Part shown: one piece after another, positions 1-6,115 of the stretch
Numbering within the stretch: position 1 is the first letter of the stretch
Layout of the letters: each line of letters opens with the position of its first letter
Source of the DNA: Pyrobaculum sp.
GTDB lineage: Archaea > Thermoproteota > Thermoprotei > Thermoproteales > Thermoproteaceae
Length of the DNA: 13,049 nt
Assembly: GCA_020833205.1 (NCBI GenBank)
Contig: JAJHQT010000019.1
Coordinates: forward strand, 1 to 13,049
Direction of reading: 5' to 3'
Made by a program: the position numbers and the translations under genes
The notes under the pieces: generated by a model
What the model saw: only the letters and a program-made list of their open reading frames with translations
Told to the model about the DNA's origin: nothing
Databases searched by the model: none

Positions 1-1398
1 TTCGAGGATCTCCGCGGCGGCTCTAGAGCCCGGGGCGAAGCTGGTCTTGACGTAGGGAGGCGGCTTTATGCCCAGCTCCACGGCCCTCTTGGCGAGGAGC
101 GCCGCCGCCACGAGGAGGTAGGGGTTGCTGGTGTTTGTGCAACTGGTTATGGCGGCGATCACCACGTCGCCGTCGCCGAGTTGCGTCTTTCTGCCGTCTA
201 TCTCTATCTCCACCACCTTACGCGCCGTCCGCCTCTTCCTCTCCTGGAGGAAGCTGTGGAAGCTCTTCGGCGCCTCCGCCAGAGTCCTCCTCTGCCAAGG
301 CAGTGTGGGGCCTGCCACGTTGCGCTCCACGGCGGATAGGTCGAACTTAACTACTCGGCTGTACTCAGCCCCCTCCACCCCGCCGAAGACGCCTTGTAGC
401 TCGTAATACTTTCTTACCAGGGCTATGTGATCTTCCGACCTACCTGTGGCTCTGAGGTACGACAGAGTGTTTTGGTCGACGGGGAAGAGGCCGGTGGTGG
501 AGCCGTACTCCGGCGCCATGTTGGCAATGGTGGCGCGGTCCGGCACGGAGAGCTTCTTGACCCCCTCGCCGAAGAACTCCACGAAGGCGTCAACGACGTC
601 TACCTTACGTAGGAACTCGGTAATTGCTAGGACTATGTCTGTGGCTGTGACGCCGGGCCGCGGTTCGCCGTAGAGGTGGACGCCGACAACTCTCGGCACC
701 TTTATAGTGATGGGTTCGCCCAACATCGCCGCCTCTGCCTCCACCCCGCCGACGCCCCACCCCACAACGCCGAGGCCGTTTATCATGGTCGTGTGGCTGT
801 CCATGCCGACGAGAGTTTCGAAATACGCCAAATCTCCCTCTGTCATAACAACCTTCGCCAAGTATTCCAAGTTCACTTGATGTATGATGCCGGTGCCCGG
901 CGGAAATACCCGCAAGTTCTTAAAGGCCTGCTGAGCCCACTTGAGGAAGCGGTATCTCTCTTTATTCCGCTGTATCTCAAGCTGTAGGTTTAGCCGGAGG
1001 GCATCTCGAGACGCCCAGAAGTCTACCTGTACGGAGTGGTCAATGATCAAGTCCACTGGGACCTGGGGGTTAATTATTGAGGGGTCCTTCCCCATCTTGA
1101 AGGCTATATCCCGCATGGTGGCCAAGTCGACAATCGCCGGCACGCCTGTGTAGTCTTGCATCACGACCCGGGAGATCTTTATGGCTATCTCCCCCTCAGG
1201 CGACTTGGGGTTCCACCTCGCTATCCTTTCCAGATGTTCTTGAGTGATGTCTCGTCCGTCGAGGTTCCGCATTACGTTTTCGAGTAAAACTCTGACGGAG
1301 TAGGGAAGCCTGGCAATGTCATAACCCTCTCTTTCCAAGGCCTTTAAACTGTAGAAACGATACGTCTTGTTGCCCACTGTAAACTTCTCTATGTGCAT
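1..1398 (-). CDS. acnA: Aconitate hydratase, AcnA/IRP type (N-terminal 466 residues; continues past left edge)
   Basis: Aconitase isomerises citrate to isocitrate through cis-aconitate in the citric acid cycle, using a [4Fe-4S] cluster in the cytoplasm. The visible frame is open from an ATG at 1398 to position 1, 466 residues, about half of the roughly 900 usual for this family. Seen in order: DHSVQVD, GMDSHTTMINGLGVVGWG (the substrate and cluster region of the IRP1/AcnA family), GSTTGLFPVD, and ITSCTNTSNP with the first cluster cysteine at residue 420 (codon 139-141). The other two cluster cysteines and the C-terminal swivel domain lie outside the window. The start is supported by a TATA element centred 24.5 bases upstream, which predicts a leaderless message, although GGTGGGGTGG just before the ATG could also act as a weak ribosome binding site. 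Family identity is secure from the motifs. Confidence 0.96.
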   Translation of the reverse strand, partial: MHIEKFTVGNKTYRFYSLKALEREGYDIARLPYSVRVLLENVMRNLDGRDITQEHLERIARWNPKSPEGEIAIKISRVVMQDYTGVPAIVDLATMRDIAFKMGKDPSIINPQVPVDLIIDHSVQVDFWASRDALRLNLQLEIQRNKERYRFLKWAQQAFKNLRVFPPGTGIIHQVNLEYLAKVVMTEGDLAYFETLVGMDSHTTMINGLGVVGWGVGGVEAEAAMLGEPITIKVPRVVGVHLYGEPRPGVTATDIVLAITEFLRKVDVVDAFVEFFGEGVKKLSVPDRATIANMAPEYGSTTGLFPVDQNTLSYLRATGRSEDHIALVRKYYELQGVFGGVEGAEYSRVVKFDLSAVERNVAGPTLPWQRRTLAEAPKSFHSFLQERKRRTARKVVEIEIDGRKTQLGDGDVVIAAITSCTNTSNPYLLVAAALLAKRAVELGIKPPPYVKTSFAPGSRAAAEILE

Positions 1399-1417
1399 CG
1401 CCACCCCACCGCCTAAA

Positions 1418-1427
1418 CTTAAAATAG
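1418..1427 (-). promoter_or_regulatory. TATA box of acnA
   Basis: On the minus strand this reads CTATTTTAAG, centred 24.5 bases before the acnA ATG at 1398, the spacing that puts the transcription start at or beside the start codon in archaea. Confidence 0.65.
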
Positions 1428-1456
1428 TTTATTTAAGAGGGAAGCTCACTGCAATT

Positions 1457-1651
1457 CTACAACTGTCTAAATTCGCCGCTGTTATACCTCACCACCACTT
1501 CTCTTACCGCCTTGGCGTTGCCCATTGCGATTATAGACGCGTCGTTTATTTGGAAAACGGCGCCGCAGTAAGGACATTGATGTCTTTTCGCATCGAACCT
1601 GGCGCCGCTTGCCCTCCCGCATTTAGGACACACGACGGCAACGTACCTCAT
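1457..1651 (-). CDS. Small zinc ribbon protein, DUF1922-like (64 aa)
   Basis: Two cysteine pairs, CPKC at residues 8-11 and CPYC at 26-29, form a rubredoxin-like zinc knuckle at the N-terminus, followed by a short helix (NAKAVREVVVRY). The layout (short beta start, CxxC, basic linker, CxxC, then a helix starting around DASII) resembles the DUF1922 zinc ribbon of archaea such as the MTH1184 protein; the biochemical role of that family is unknown to me. The ATG at 1651 shares its A with the TGA stop of the upstream gene (TGATG), so the two genes are very likely translated from one message; an in-frame TTG one codon earlier is a less likely start. No function can be assigned beyond probable zinc and perhaps nucleic acid binding. 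Confidence 0.8.
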   Translation of the reverse strand: MRYVAVVCPKCGRASGARFDAKRHQCPYCGAVFQINDASIIAMGNAKAVREVVVRYNSGEFRQL

Positions 1652-2223
1652 CAATACTTTGAATAAAGTATACGTTTCAATTTTTTTAGAGCTTCCCCCA
1701 CGTCATAGGGGCCGCAACGATACCGCGCAAGGCTTAACGCCACGCCGCCTCTCGCCTCGGGGCCGTATTTAACCTCTGTGGCGAATAATAAGCCTCTGTA
1801 CTTCACCACGGCGTAGTCTCTCCGCAGTGTGATCCTCCCTAGCATCTTCACAAAGGGGATATGTATCTCTACATACTCAGCCGGGGGGAAGACCGGGGCA
1901 GTGGGCTCAATGCAGATGTCCACTCTCTCCACAGGCACTTCGTAGACCACCGGCGGCGGCTTGGGGCGAGACACGGGGGCGCAGAGAGAGACGTCTGCTA
2001 TGAGGTGGCCTCCACGCCATTCAATCAACAACATGCCGAGACCCGGCGGCTCACCTACGGGGCACATGACGGCGCCCCACTCCTTTTCAATCAGTCTCTT
2101 CACCTCAGGAAAGACCTCCTTCAGCCAACGGCCAAGGGGGGTCGGCGTGGCGAGGTCAAACCGGTATTTGACCCGCCTCTGCAGAAGACCTTGCACATAG
2201 GCGCATCTCACAAAAATAATCAA
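1651..2223 (-). CDS. Unknown protein (up to 190 aa), cotranscribed with the zinc ribbon gene
   Basis: I do not recognise this protein. It is basic at the N- and C-termini, rich in Pro, Val and Arg, has no membrane segment or signal peptide, and contains scattered cysteines (residues 7, 54, 81, 104, 171) that do not form a clear metal motif. Alternating hydrophobic stretches such as YVEIHIPFVKMLGRITLRRD suggest a mostly beta fold with a helical C-terminus (GEALKKLKRILYSKY). The start is uncertain: TTG at 2223 gives the longest form, GTG codons at 2211 and 2196 are alternatives, and AT-rich stretches at 2226-2235 and 2211-2221 are both possible TATA boxes, the second favouring 2196. Its stop overlaps the zinc ribbon start by one base, so the two probably act together or at least are co-regulated. 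Long open frame and coding-like composition make it a real gene. Confidence 0.75.
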   Translation of the reverse strand: MIIFVRCAYVQGLLQRRVKYRFDLATPTPLGRWLKEVFPEVKRLIEKEWGAVMCPVGEPPGLGMLLIEWRGGHLIADVSLCAPVSRPKPPPVVYEVPVERVDICIEPTAPVFPPAEYVEIHIPFVKMLGRITLRRDYAVVKYRGLLFATEVKYGPEARGGVALSLARYRCGPYDVGEALKKLKRILYSKY

Positions 2224-2344
2224 CTATTTTACCCTTACCCGTGCGGGCCCGGCACAGGCGGGACTGTGGAACGCGCATAAGAGACGGAATCATCTTCGTT
2301 TTTAGCAAGAAGCTCAAGACCCTCAGCGCTCTTAATCGGAGTTG

Positions 2345-2953
2345 TTACGGCACTTCTATGTTGGCGTGTCTCTTCGCCAAGTCCCTCTCGTTTTTGCCAA
2401 GTCGCTTCATAAGCTCGGCGATAGTTGCGTCTAGTACTACCATAGCCGTGTCTTCGAACAACGTGCCTAGGGGGGACAGCGGCTCATGAATCCCAAGTAT
2501 CTGGCGTGCGAAATAGTCATCCATAGACGCCAGCTTCGTCCTGCCGGGCACAAACACTACGAGATCTGCCAGGCGGCCCAGCGGCGAATCATAATACGAA
2601 GTTACGGCGGCGACTCTAGCCTTCATCTTCTTGGCCGCTTCGGCGGCGGCAACGATCACTTGTGTAGAGCCGCTTCCTGAGATCGCCACCAATAGATCTC
2701 CCTCCTCTACCGAGGGCGTTATGGTCTCGCCTAGGACATAAGACCTAGCGCCGAGGTGTCTCAACCTCATGGCAAAGGCGCGGCCCACAAGCCCGCTTCT
2801 CCCTACACCAACAACTAAAATCTTCTTATTTCCTCTGTATATCTCTTCTATTGACTTGACAAAATTCTCGATTTCTTCAAGTTTTATACTATTCAGTGCG
2901 CGGAGTATAAAATTCGCGATTTCCAAATAGGCTTGTTTAAAGTATGTAACCAT
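2345..2953 (-). CDS. hxlB: 3-hexulose-6-phosphate isomerase (PHI), SIS domain
   Basis: PHI interconverts 3-hexulose 6-phosphate and fructose 6-phosphate. In archaea without the oxidative pentose phosphate route, the reversed ribulose monophosphate pathway (PHI plus hexulose phosphate synthase) supplies ribulose 5-phosphate for nucleotides. The 202-residue length fits the MJ1247/HxlB family. The sugar isomerase (SIS) fold is shown by the N-terminal helices, VVGVGRSG at 47-54, the phosphate-binding ISGSGST at 91-97, and the family tail PLGTLFE at 161-167 with a C-terminal helix. The ATG at 2953 lies 22.5 bases from a TATA centre, so it is probably leaderless. The synthase partner is not in the window; some archaea fuse the two enzymes, here PHI is free-standing. 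Other SIS proteins (GlmS-like, KdsD-like) are longer or carry CBS domains, so the assignment is good. Confidence 0.9.
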   Translation of the reverse strand: MVTYFKQAYLEIANFILRALNSIKLEEIENFVKSIEEIYRGNKKILVVGVGRSGLVGRAFAMRLRHLGARSYVLGETITPSVEEGDLLVAISGSGSTQVIVAAAEAAKKMKARVAAVTSYYDSPLGRLADLVVFVPGRTKLASMDDYFARQILGIHEPLSPLGTLFEDTAMVVLDATIAELMKRLGKNERDLAKRHANIEVP

Positions 2954-2970
2954 GCGACTTGAAAAATGTT

Positions 2971-2980
2971 AATTTAAAAA
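2971..2980 (-). promoter_or_regulatory. TATA box of hxlB
   Basis: Minus-strand TTTTTAAATT with TTTAAA centred at 2975.5, 22.5 bases before the hxlB ATG. It lies only just upstream of the stop of the next gene (2983), so this promoter sits in the 29-base gap. Confidence 0.6.
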
Positions 2981-2982
2981 AT

Positions 2983-3363
2983 CTACTCATTGTACATCGA
3001 CCTATCTCCGAAGAACGCCTCTACCCTCTTGGGCTTAAGCATAGAGACTATGTAGTCAAAAGCCGCCTTGGGGTCTGTGTGGTCGCCACAGGTATATACA
3101 TCTACAGTGGCAAAGCCGTGCTCAGGCCACGTGTGGATAGAGATGTGGCTTTCAGCCACCACTGCAAACACCGTGAGACCGCCGTTTGGGCCGAACCTAT
3201 ACGACCCTATAGAGACCAACATGGCGTTAGCCACTTTCACAGCCTCTTTCACTATGGTTATCAAAGCCGCCTCATCTCTCAAAACGTTTTGGTCACATCC
3301 GTACAGGTTGCCGTAGACGTGTTTCCCAACTACTACTCTGCCCACCCCCACGCCCCCCGCCAT
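2983..3363 (-). CDS. speH: Pyruvoyl-dependent decarboxylase proenzyme, SpeH family (AdoMet decarboxylase or crenarchaeal arginine decarboxylase)
   Basis: This 126-residue proenzyme belongs to the small class of S-adenosylmethionine decarboxylases. It would cut itself before Ser72 in AESHISIHTWPE (69-81), turning that serine into the pyruvoyl cofactor; His77 and Cys92 (VYTCGDHTDP) match the processing and catalytic residues of the family. In crenarchaea one paralogue of this family has become an arginine decarboxylase (shown for Sulfolobus solfataricus, SSO0536), and the N-terminal GKHVYGNLYGCD recalls that branch, while CGDHTDP is common in true AdoMet decarboxylases. Either way the enzyme feeds polyamine synthesis (agmatine/putrescine or aminopropyl donor). 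The ATG at 3363 is 24.5 bases from a TATA centre, predicting a leaderless mRNA. Family certain, substrate undecided from sequence alone. Confidence 0.9.
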   Translation of the reverse strand: MAGGVGVGRVVVGKHVYGNLYGCDQNVLRDEAALITIVKEAVKVANAMLVSIGSYRFGPNGGLTVFAVVAESHISIHTWPEHGFATVDVYTCGDHTDPKAAFDYIVSMLKPKRVEAFFGDRSMYNE

Positions 3364-3382
3364 GGGTTATGCGTATTTAGCA

Positions 3383-3392
3383 GTATTAAAAA
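3383..3392 (-). promoter_or_regulatory. TATA box of the speH-family gene
   Basis: Minus-strand TTTTTAATAC, TTAA centred at 3387.5, exactly 24.5 bases before the ATG at 3363. It gives the decarboxylase gene its own promoter, separate from the small acidic gene upstream. Confidence 0.65.
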
Positions 3393-3462
3393 CTTAACCC
3401 CCAACAATCCCGAAACTATAGCTTTGTACCTGCACATACCCTACTTGTTAAAATGTTGGAAA

Positions 3463-3510
3463 ACCCCTGGAAAAATATAAAGAGAGAAAATGGGAGCCTT
3501 TTGAAAAACT
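3463..3510 (-). terminator. T-rich stretch after the acidic microprotein gene
   Basis: Directly after the TAA at 3511 the minus strand has several runs of T (GTTTTTC, CATTTTCTCTC, TATATTTTTCC). Runs of T without a hairpin are the usual transcription end signals in archaea. This is inferred from composition only. Confidence 0.4.
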
Positions 3511-3606
3511 TTACCACTCTTCCTCTTCTTCCCACTCCTCTTCAAACTCCTCCCAGAGTTCTTCCTCTTCTTCCCACTCCTCTTCCTCCCTATACCAAAT
3601 CGGCAT
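3511..3606 (-). CDS. Highly acidic 31-aa microprotein with heptad tryptophans
   Basis: A very short frame, ATG at 3606 to TAA at 3511. After MPI the peptide falls into heptads WYREEEE, WEEEEEL, WEEFEEE and WEEEEEW: tryptophans at 4, 11, 18 and 25 are exactly seven apart, with a last one at 31. There are 19 Glu, 5 Trp and only one Arg (net charge about -18). A 26-base direct repeat (3518-3543 and 3560-3585, period 42 bases, i.e. two heptads) shows growth by duplication. The reality of the gene is supported by a TATA box centred 25.5 bases before the ATG, the same leaderless layout as its larger neighbours, by the in-frame stop right after the last Trp, and by T-runs behind it. Heptad spacing suggests a short helix with a Trp face that could self-associate or bind a polycation. 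I do not recognise a family. Its position next to a polyamine-pathway gene may be chance. Confidence 0.7.
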   Translation of the reverse strand: MPIWYREEEEWEEEEELWEEFEEEWEEEEEW

Positions 3607-3624
3607 AGAGCCCCCGAAACGCGT

Positions 3625-3637
3625 GACTTTTAAATAT
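3625..3637 (-). promoter_or_regulatory. TATA box of the acidic microprotein gene
   Basis: Minus strand AATATTTAAAAGT; the TTAA centre at 3631.5 is 25.5 bases before the ATG at 3606, so transcription should begin at the start codon. Confidence 0.65.
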
Positions 3638-3678
3638 TCTGCTCTCTGTACCTCGCACAACACATGCAACTATCTTCG

Positions 3679-3690
3679 CCTCTATAGAGG
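3679..3690. promoter_or_regulatory. Perfect palindrome CCTCTATAGAGG
   Basis: A 12-bp perfect palindrome about 45-60 bases upstream of the microprotein TATA box. The size and symmetry suit a dimeric regulator, but nothing else identifies it as an operator. Confidence 0.3.
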
Positions 3691-3713
3691 ACTTCCAATA
3701 CCTCACCAATCGG

Positions 3714-3745
3714 TGTAAAGTCTAGGCGTCGTCTAGTACTTTACA
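3714..3745. repeat. Inverted repeat: 12-bp stem, one bulged T, 7-base loop
   Basis: TGTAAAGTCTAG at 3714-3725 pairs with 3733-3745, where T3737 is bulged; the loop is GCGTCGT. All 12 pairs are Watson-Crick. As RNA it would form a stable hairpin on either strand; as DNA it could be a regulator site or the trace of an old mobile element. No matching second copy was seen in the window. Confidence 0.55.
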
Positions 3746-3960
3746 ACCCTACTTTCAGTTTCATAATTGGCTGCCGCTTCATAAATCAGTCTTGTCACCA
3801 CCGCTCACACATCGCCACACACCAGCCTTCATCAACATACTTCTAAGCACCTCGGTTTATTTAGTTTACACGACGTAAGACGCCACAGCGTTGGCAAGCG
3901 GCCTCAAGCGTCAGTGCTCAATTCTCGGCAAATATGTTAAAAAGTTTTTTGAGAGAAAAA

Positions 3961-3969
3961 TCTATAAAC
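3961..3969 (+). promoter_or_regulatory. TATA box of the metallo-hydrolase gene
   Basis: TCTATAAAC with TATAAA centred at 3965.5, 23.5 bases before the ATG at 3989. A purine-rich run (GAGAGAAAAA) just upstream suits a BRE. Confidence 0.65.
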
Positions 3970-3988
3970 TAGGGATTTATTCGTAATA

Positions 3989-4795
3989 ATGAAGATAACA
4001 ATACTAGTGGACAACTATCTTACGCAACTTTCTTCTCTCCGCATGAGACTTCTGGGCGAGTGGGGCTTCGCCGCTTACATCCACGACTATAGAATTCTCT
4101 ACGACACGGGGCTCTCCGGGGCGGCCCTCCTCAACAACATGAAGGCCCTCGGCATAAGTCCAGACGAGCCGGAGGTCCTCGTCTTCAGCCACCGCCACAT
4201 AGACCACACCGGCGGTCTCAAGGCCTTTCTCTCCGCCAGGACGAGACCCATCAAAATCGTAGCTCACGTAAACCTCTTTGCCAAAGCCTACGCCAGAGAC
4301 GACAGGGGAGAGGTGGAGATAGGCGTGGATTTCACCAGGGAGTACCTAGAGTCGAGGGGGGCTGAGCTCGTGTTGATAAGAGAGCCGTACAAAATTGCAG
4401 AGGGGGTCTGGGCCTCCGGTGAAATACCGAGGCGGTGGGGCCCGTCACACACAGGCGCTGTGTCGGACGAAGTGCCCGACGACATGGCGCTCTACGTGAA
4501 GCACCCCAGGGGTCTCGTGGCCTTGACGGGTTGCGGTCATGCCGGTGTGGAGAACATAGTGGAGTACGGCCTGCAGGTCACAGGCGCAGACAGGCTGTAC
4601 GCCGTAATAGGCGGCCTGCACTTCATGGGGCTTCCCGAGGCGAGGGTTAAGGAAGCCGCAGAGTACTTAAGACAGAAAAACCCCGAGCTGGTGGTGGGGA
4701 CGCACTGCACCGGCATTGCAGGGGTCGCCGCGCTCCAGGCGGTCTTACCCGCTGCGGCAAAGTCGGGAGGAGTTGGAGTCTCTATACATCTTTGA
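3989..4795 (+). CDS. Metallo-beta-lactamase-fold hydrolase, COG1237 type
   Basis: A 268-residue protein of the metallo-beta-lactamase superfamily. The di-metal site is visible: SHRHIDHTGG at 67-76 (H68, H70, D72, H73), His184 in GCGHAG, and His211 in IGGLHF, with a further GTHC at 237-240. The GCGHAG and GGLHF signatures belong to COG1237, whose methanogen member is annotated as a synthase of 7,8-dihydropterin-6-ylmethyl-4-(beta-D-ribofuranosyl)aminobenzene 5'-phosphate, an early step of methanopterin synthesis. Whether this protein does that here is not shown by the sequence; many COG1237 members have unknown substrates. No signal peptide, so cytoplasmic. The start at ATG 3989 agrees with its TATA box. 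The next gene begins 49 bases after the stop and has its own promoter, so they are not an obvious operon. Confidence 0.88.
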   Translation: MKITILVDNYLTQLSSLRMRLLGEWGFAAYIHDYRILYDTGLSGAALLNNMKALGISPDEPEVLVFSHRHIDHTGGLKAFLSARTRPIKIVAHVNLFAKAYARDDRGEVEIGVDFTREYLESRGAELVLIREPYKIAEGVWASGEIPRRWGPSHTGAVSDEVPDDMALYVKHPRGLVALTGCGHAGVENIVEYGLQVTGADRLYAVIGGLHFMGLPEARVKEAAEYLRQKNPELVVGTHCTGIAGVAALQAVLPAAAKSGGVGVSIHL

Positions 4796-4815
4796 CTCTA
4801 TTTTTCAAGACATCT

Positions 4816-4824
4816 ATTTTTATA
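4816..4824 (+). promoter_or_regulatory. TATA box of the 238-aa gene / ubiX unit
   Basis: TTTTTATAC; TTTATA is centred at 4820.5, 24.5 bases before the ATG at 4845. This is the main reason for choosing that start over the upstream in-frame ones, which lie inside the hydrolase gene. Confidence 0.65.
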
Positions 4825-4844
4825 CATGGAGAAATCCGGGGCCG

Positions 4845-5561
4845 ATGTATTACCTACATCCCAGTAAGGCCCTTAGGTCCAATTCGACTTGTGTGAGATA
4901 TATAAAAAACCTGCTTGCGCAACACTTAGGCGGCGGCCCCCTCATCTTTGGCACAGGCGAAGAGAAAATGTTGGCGCTTTCGGGCTTCTATCCAGAGGAC
5001 TGGTCTGCCGTGAATTTCCTCACGTGGATTCTGTATAGATGGAAAAAAGGCTGGCTTGATCTGCCGCCGATAGCCGCGGCGCCTGTGGTCAACGAAAGCG
5101 CCTTCGTCGGCTCTCCCTACGGCAGAGAGGGATTTGATGTGTATTTCGACTTTCTTGAACTCAAGACGCAAGTAGCCCGCGAAATCACGGCCTTCCACCA
5201 CAAGACTAGGCCTAACGTTGTGGCTGTGTTCCTGGGGGGACGTGAGTTCGAGGTGGCGGCTACTACAGATGTGGCATCTCAGACTTTGGCAGTCCGTAAG
5301 ATAACGCCGTCGCCACACACGCCGGAGGGAGCCGCTACTCTAAAATACAGCCACGCGTTGGTGTTTAAGATCCCGCAATCTCCCAGGGAGTTCGCCCTGC
5401 TTAGTAGACAAGTTGCCGATTTGTTGAAAACAGCCGCCCACCTTCCGCCGGTGGAGAAGAGGCCCGTCAAGGTGCAGAAAAAGGAGCTATACCTGCTTCA
5501 TGGAGGCGTAGAGGTAGAAGACGGCGTTGTGCTAGACAACGACGTGTACGTATATATATAA
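4845..5561 (+). CDS. Unknown protein (238 aa), translationally linked to ubiX
   Basis: I do not recognise this protein. From the ATG at 4845 it has 238 residues, no membrane segment and no signal peptide. It opens with a basic, helical stretch (HPSKALRSN...YIKNLLAQHL), followed by GPLIFGTGEEK, an aromatic-rich part with WILYRWKKGWLD, a central region with two adjacent histidines (ITAFHHKTRPNVVAVFLGGREFEV), and ends with a short beta-rich tail. The frame remains open further upstream to 4716, but that part overlaps the hydrolase gene and the TATA box at 4816-4824 points to 4845. Its TAA shares one base with the ubiX ATG (TAATG), so the two are almost certainly on one message and translated in a coupled way. 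That hints at a role linked to prenylated flavin or its users, which is inference only. Confidence 0.8.
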   Translation: MYYLHPSKALRSNSTCVRYIKNLLAQHLGGGPLIFGTGEEKMLALSGFYPEDWSAVNFLTWILYRWKKGWLDLPPIAAAPVVNESAFVGSPYGREGFDVYFDFLELKTQVAREITAFHHKTRPNVVAVFLGGREFEVAATTDVASQTLAVRKITPSPHTPEGAATLKYSHALVFKIPQSPREFALLSRQVADLLKTAAHLPPVEKRPVKVQKKELYLLHGGVEVEDGVVLDNDVYVYI

Positions 5562-6115
5562 TGCGCGTCTTCCTCGGCGTCACAGGCGCCTCCGGAGTGA
5601 TCTACGGCATAAAGGTCTTGGAGCTTCTGAGGAAGGCCGGCGTCGAGGTCCACCTCTCTATCTCCAAGACGGCGGAGAAGGTGATCAGGCTTGAGACAGA
5701 CTACGACGTCCAGTACGTGAAGTCTCTTGCAGACTACGTCTGGCCGGAGGACGACCTTACGGCGCCGCCGGCCTCTGGTAGCTTCGGCATAGACGCAGTC
5801 GCGGTGGTGCCCTGCTCCACCAAGACCCTAGCCGCCATCGCCAACGGCATCACCATAAACCTAATCACCAGAGCCGCAGAGGTAGGCCTAAAGGAGCGGA
5901 AGAGAGTTGTATTGGTGGTCAGGGAGAGCCCCCTCTCCCTAGTCCACATAAGAAACATGGAGCTGGCCACGATGGCGGGCGCCGTGGTGATGCCTGCGGC
6001 GCCCGGCTTCTACACCAAGCCTAAATCCATCGACGAACTCGTCACAACCTTTGCAGGACGCGTCCTAGACGTGCTCGGCATTAAACACAACTTTACGCCC
6101 AGGTGGGGGCGTTAA
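5561..6115 (+). CDS. ubiX: Flavin prenyltransferase UbiX
   Basis: UbiX joins a dimethylallyl group from a prenyl phosphate to FMN, making prenylated FMN, the cofactor of UbiD-type decarboxylases. The 184 residues match the family length. Seen in order: the flavin-binding start GVTGASG (6-12), PCSTKTLAAIANG (84-96), RESPLSLVHIRNM (121-133) and MPAAPGFYTKP (144-154) with Tyr151, then Arg167 in AGRVLD, which correspond to the prenyl phosphate-binding residues of studied UbiX enzymes. It is the second gene of a pair, overlapping the stop of the 238-residue gene by one base. No UbiD is in the window. Its TAA at 6113-6115 overlaps the stop codon of a small gene on the other strand. Confidence 0.95.
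   Translation: MRVFLGVTGASGVIYGIKVLELLRKAGVEVHLSISKTAEKVIRLETDYDVQYVKSLADYVWPEDDLTAPPASGSFGIDAVAVVPCSTKTLAAIANGITINLITRAAEVGLKERKRVVLVVRESPLSLVHIRNMELATMAGAVVMPAAPGFYTKPKSIDELVTTFAGRVLDVLGIKHNFTPRWGR

Larger units (their letters stand above)
3607..3988. other. AT-rich spacer without a convincing gene
   Basis: This 382-base spacer separates the leftward block from the rightward metallo-hydrolase gene. It holds the microprotein promoter at its left end and the 3989 promoter at its right end. Between them are a perfect 12-bp palindrome (3679-3690), a 12-bp-stem hairpin (3714-3745) and a weak C/D-box-like pattern on the minus strand (3786-3835). No frame in it looks coding, and no transposon ends are visible. 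Confidence 0.6.

Noticed and set aside
125..1153. Several plus-strand frames of 60-100 codons
   Set aside because: They are antisense to acnA, whose frame and motifs are unambiguous; their composition is Arg/Ser/Pro-rich shadow coding.
2241..2330. GC-rich stretch with GGGCCCGGC that recalls a tRNA or C/D sRNA
   Set aside because: No cloverleaf, no T-arm GTTCRA sequence, and the GATGAT on the minus strand lacks a C box consensus and a following D box.
3364..3450. Minus-strand frame starting MCRYKAIVSGLLG upstream of speH
   Set aside because: It runs through the speH TATA box and into the speH gene out of frame; no promoter at the right distance.
3511..3606. Treating the CTTCCTC-rich stretch as a simple polypyrimidine tract or CRISPR-like repeat
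   Set aside because: Only two imperfectly bounded copies with no spacers, while the minus strand gives a complete reading frame with promoter, heptad Trp spacing and stop.
4716..4844. N-terminal extension of the 238-residue protein
   Set aside because: It overlaps the end of the metallo-hydrolase gene, has no conserved look, and the TATA box at 4816-4824 places the start at 4845.
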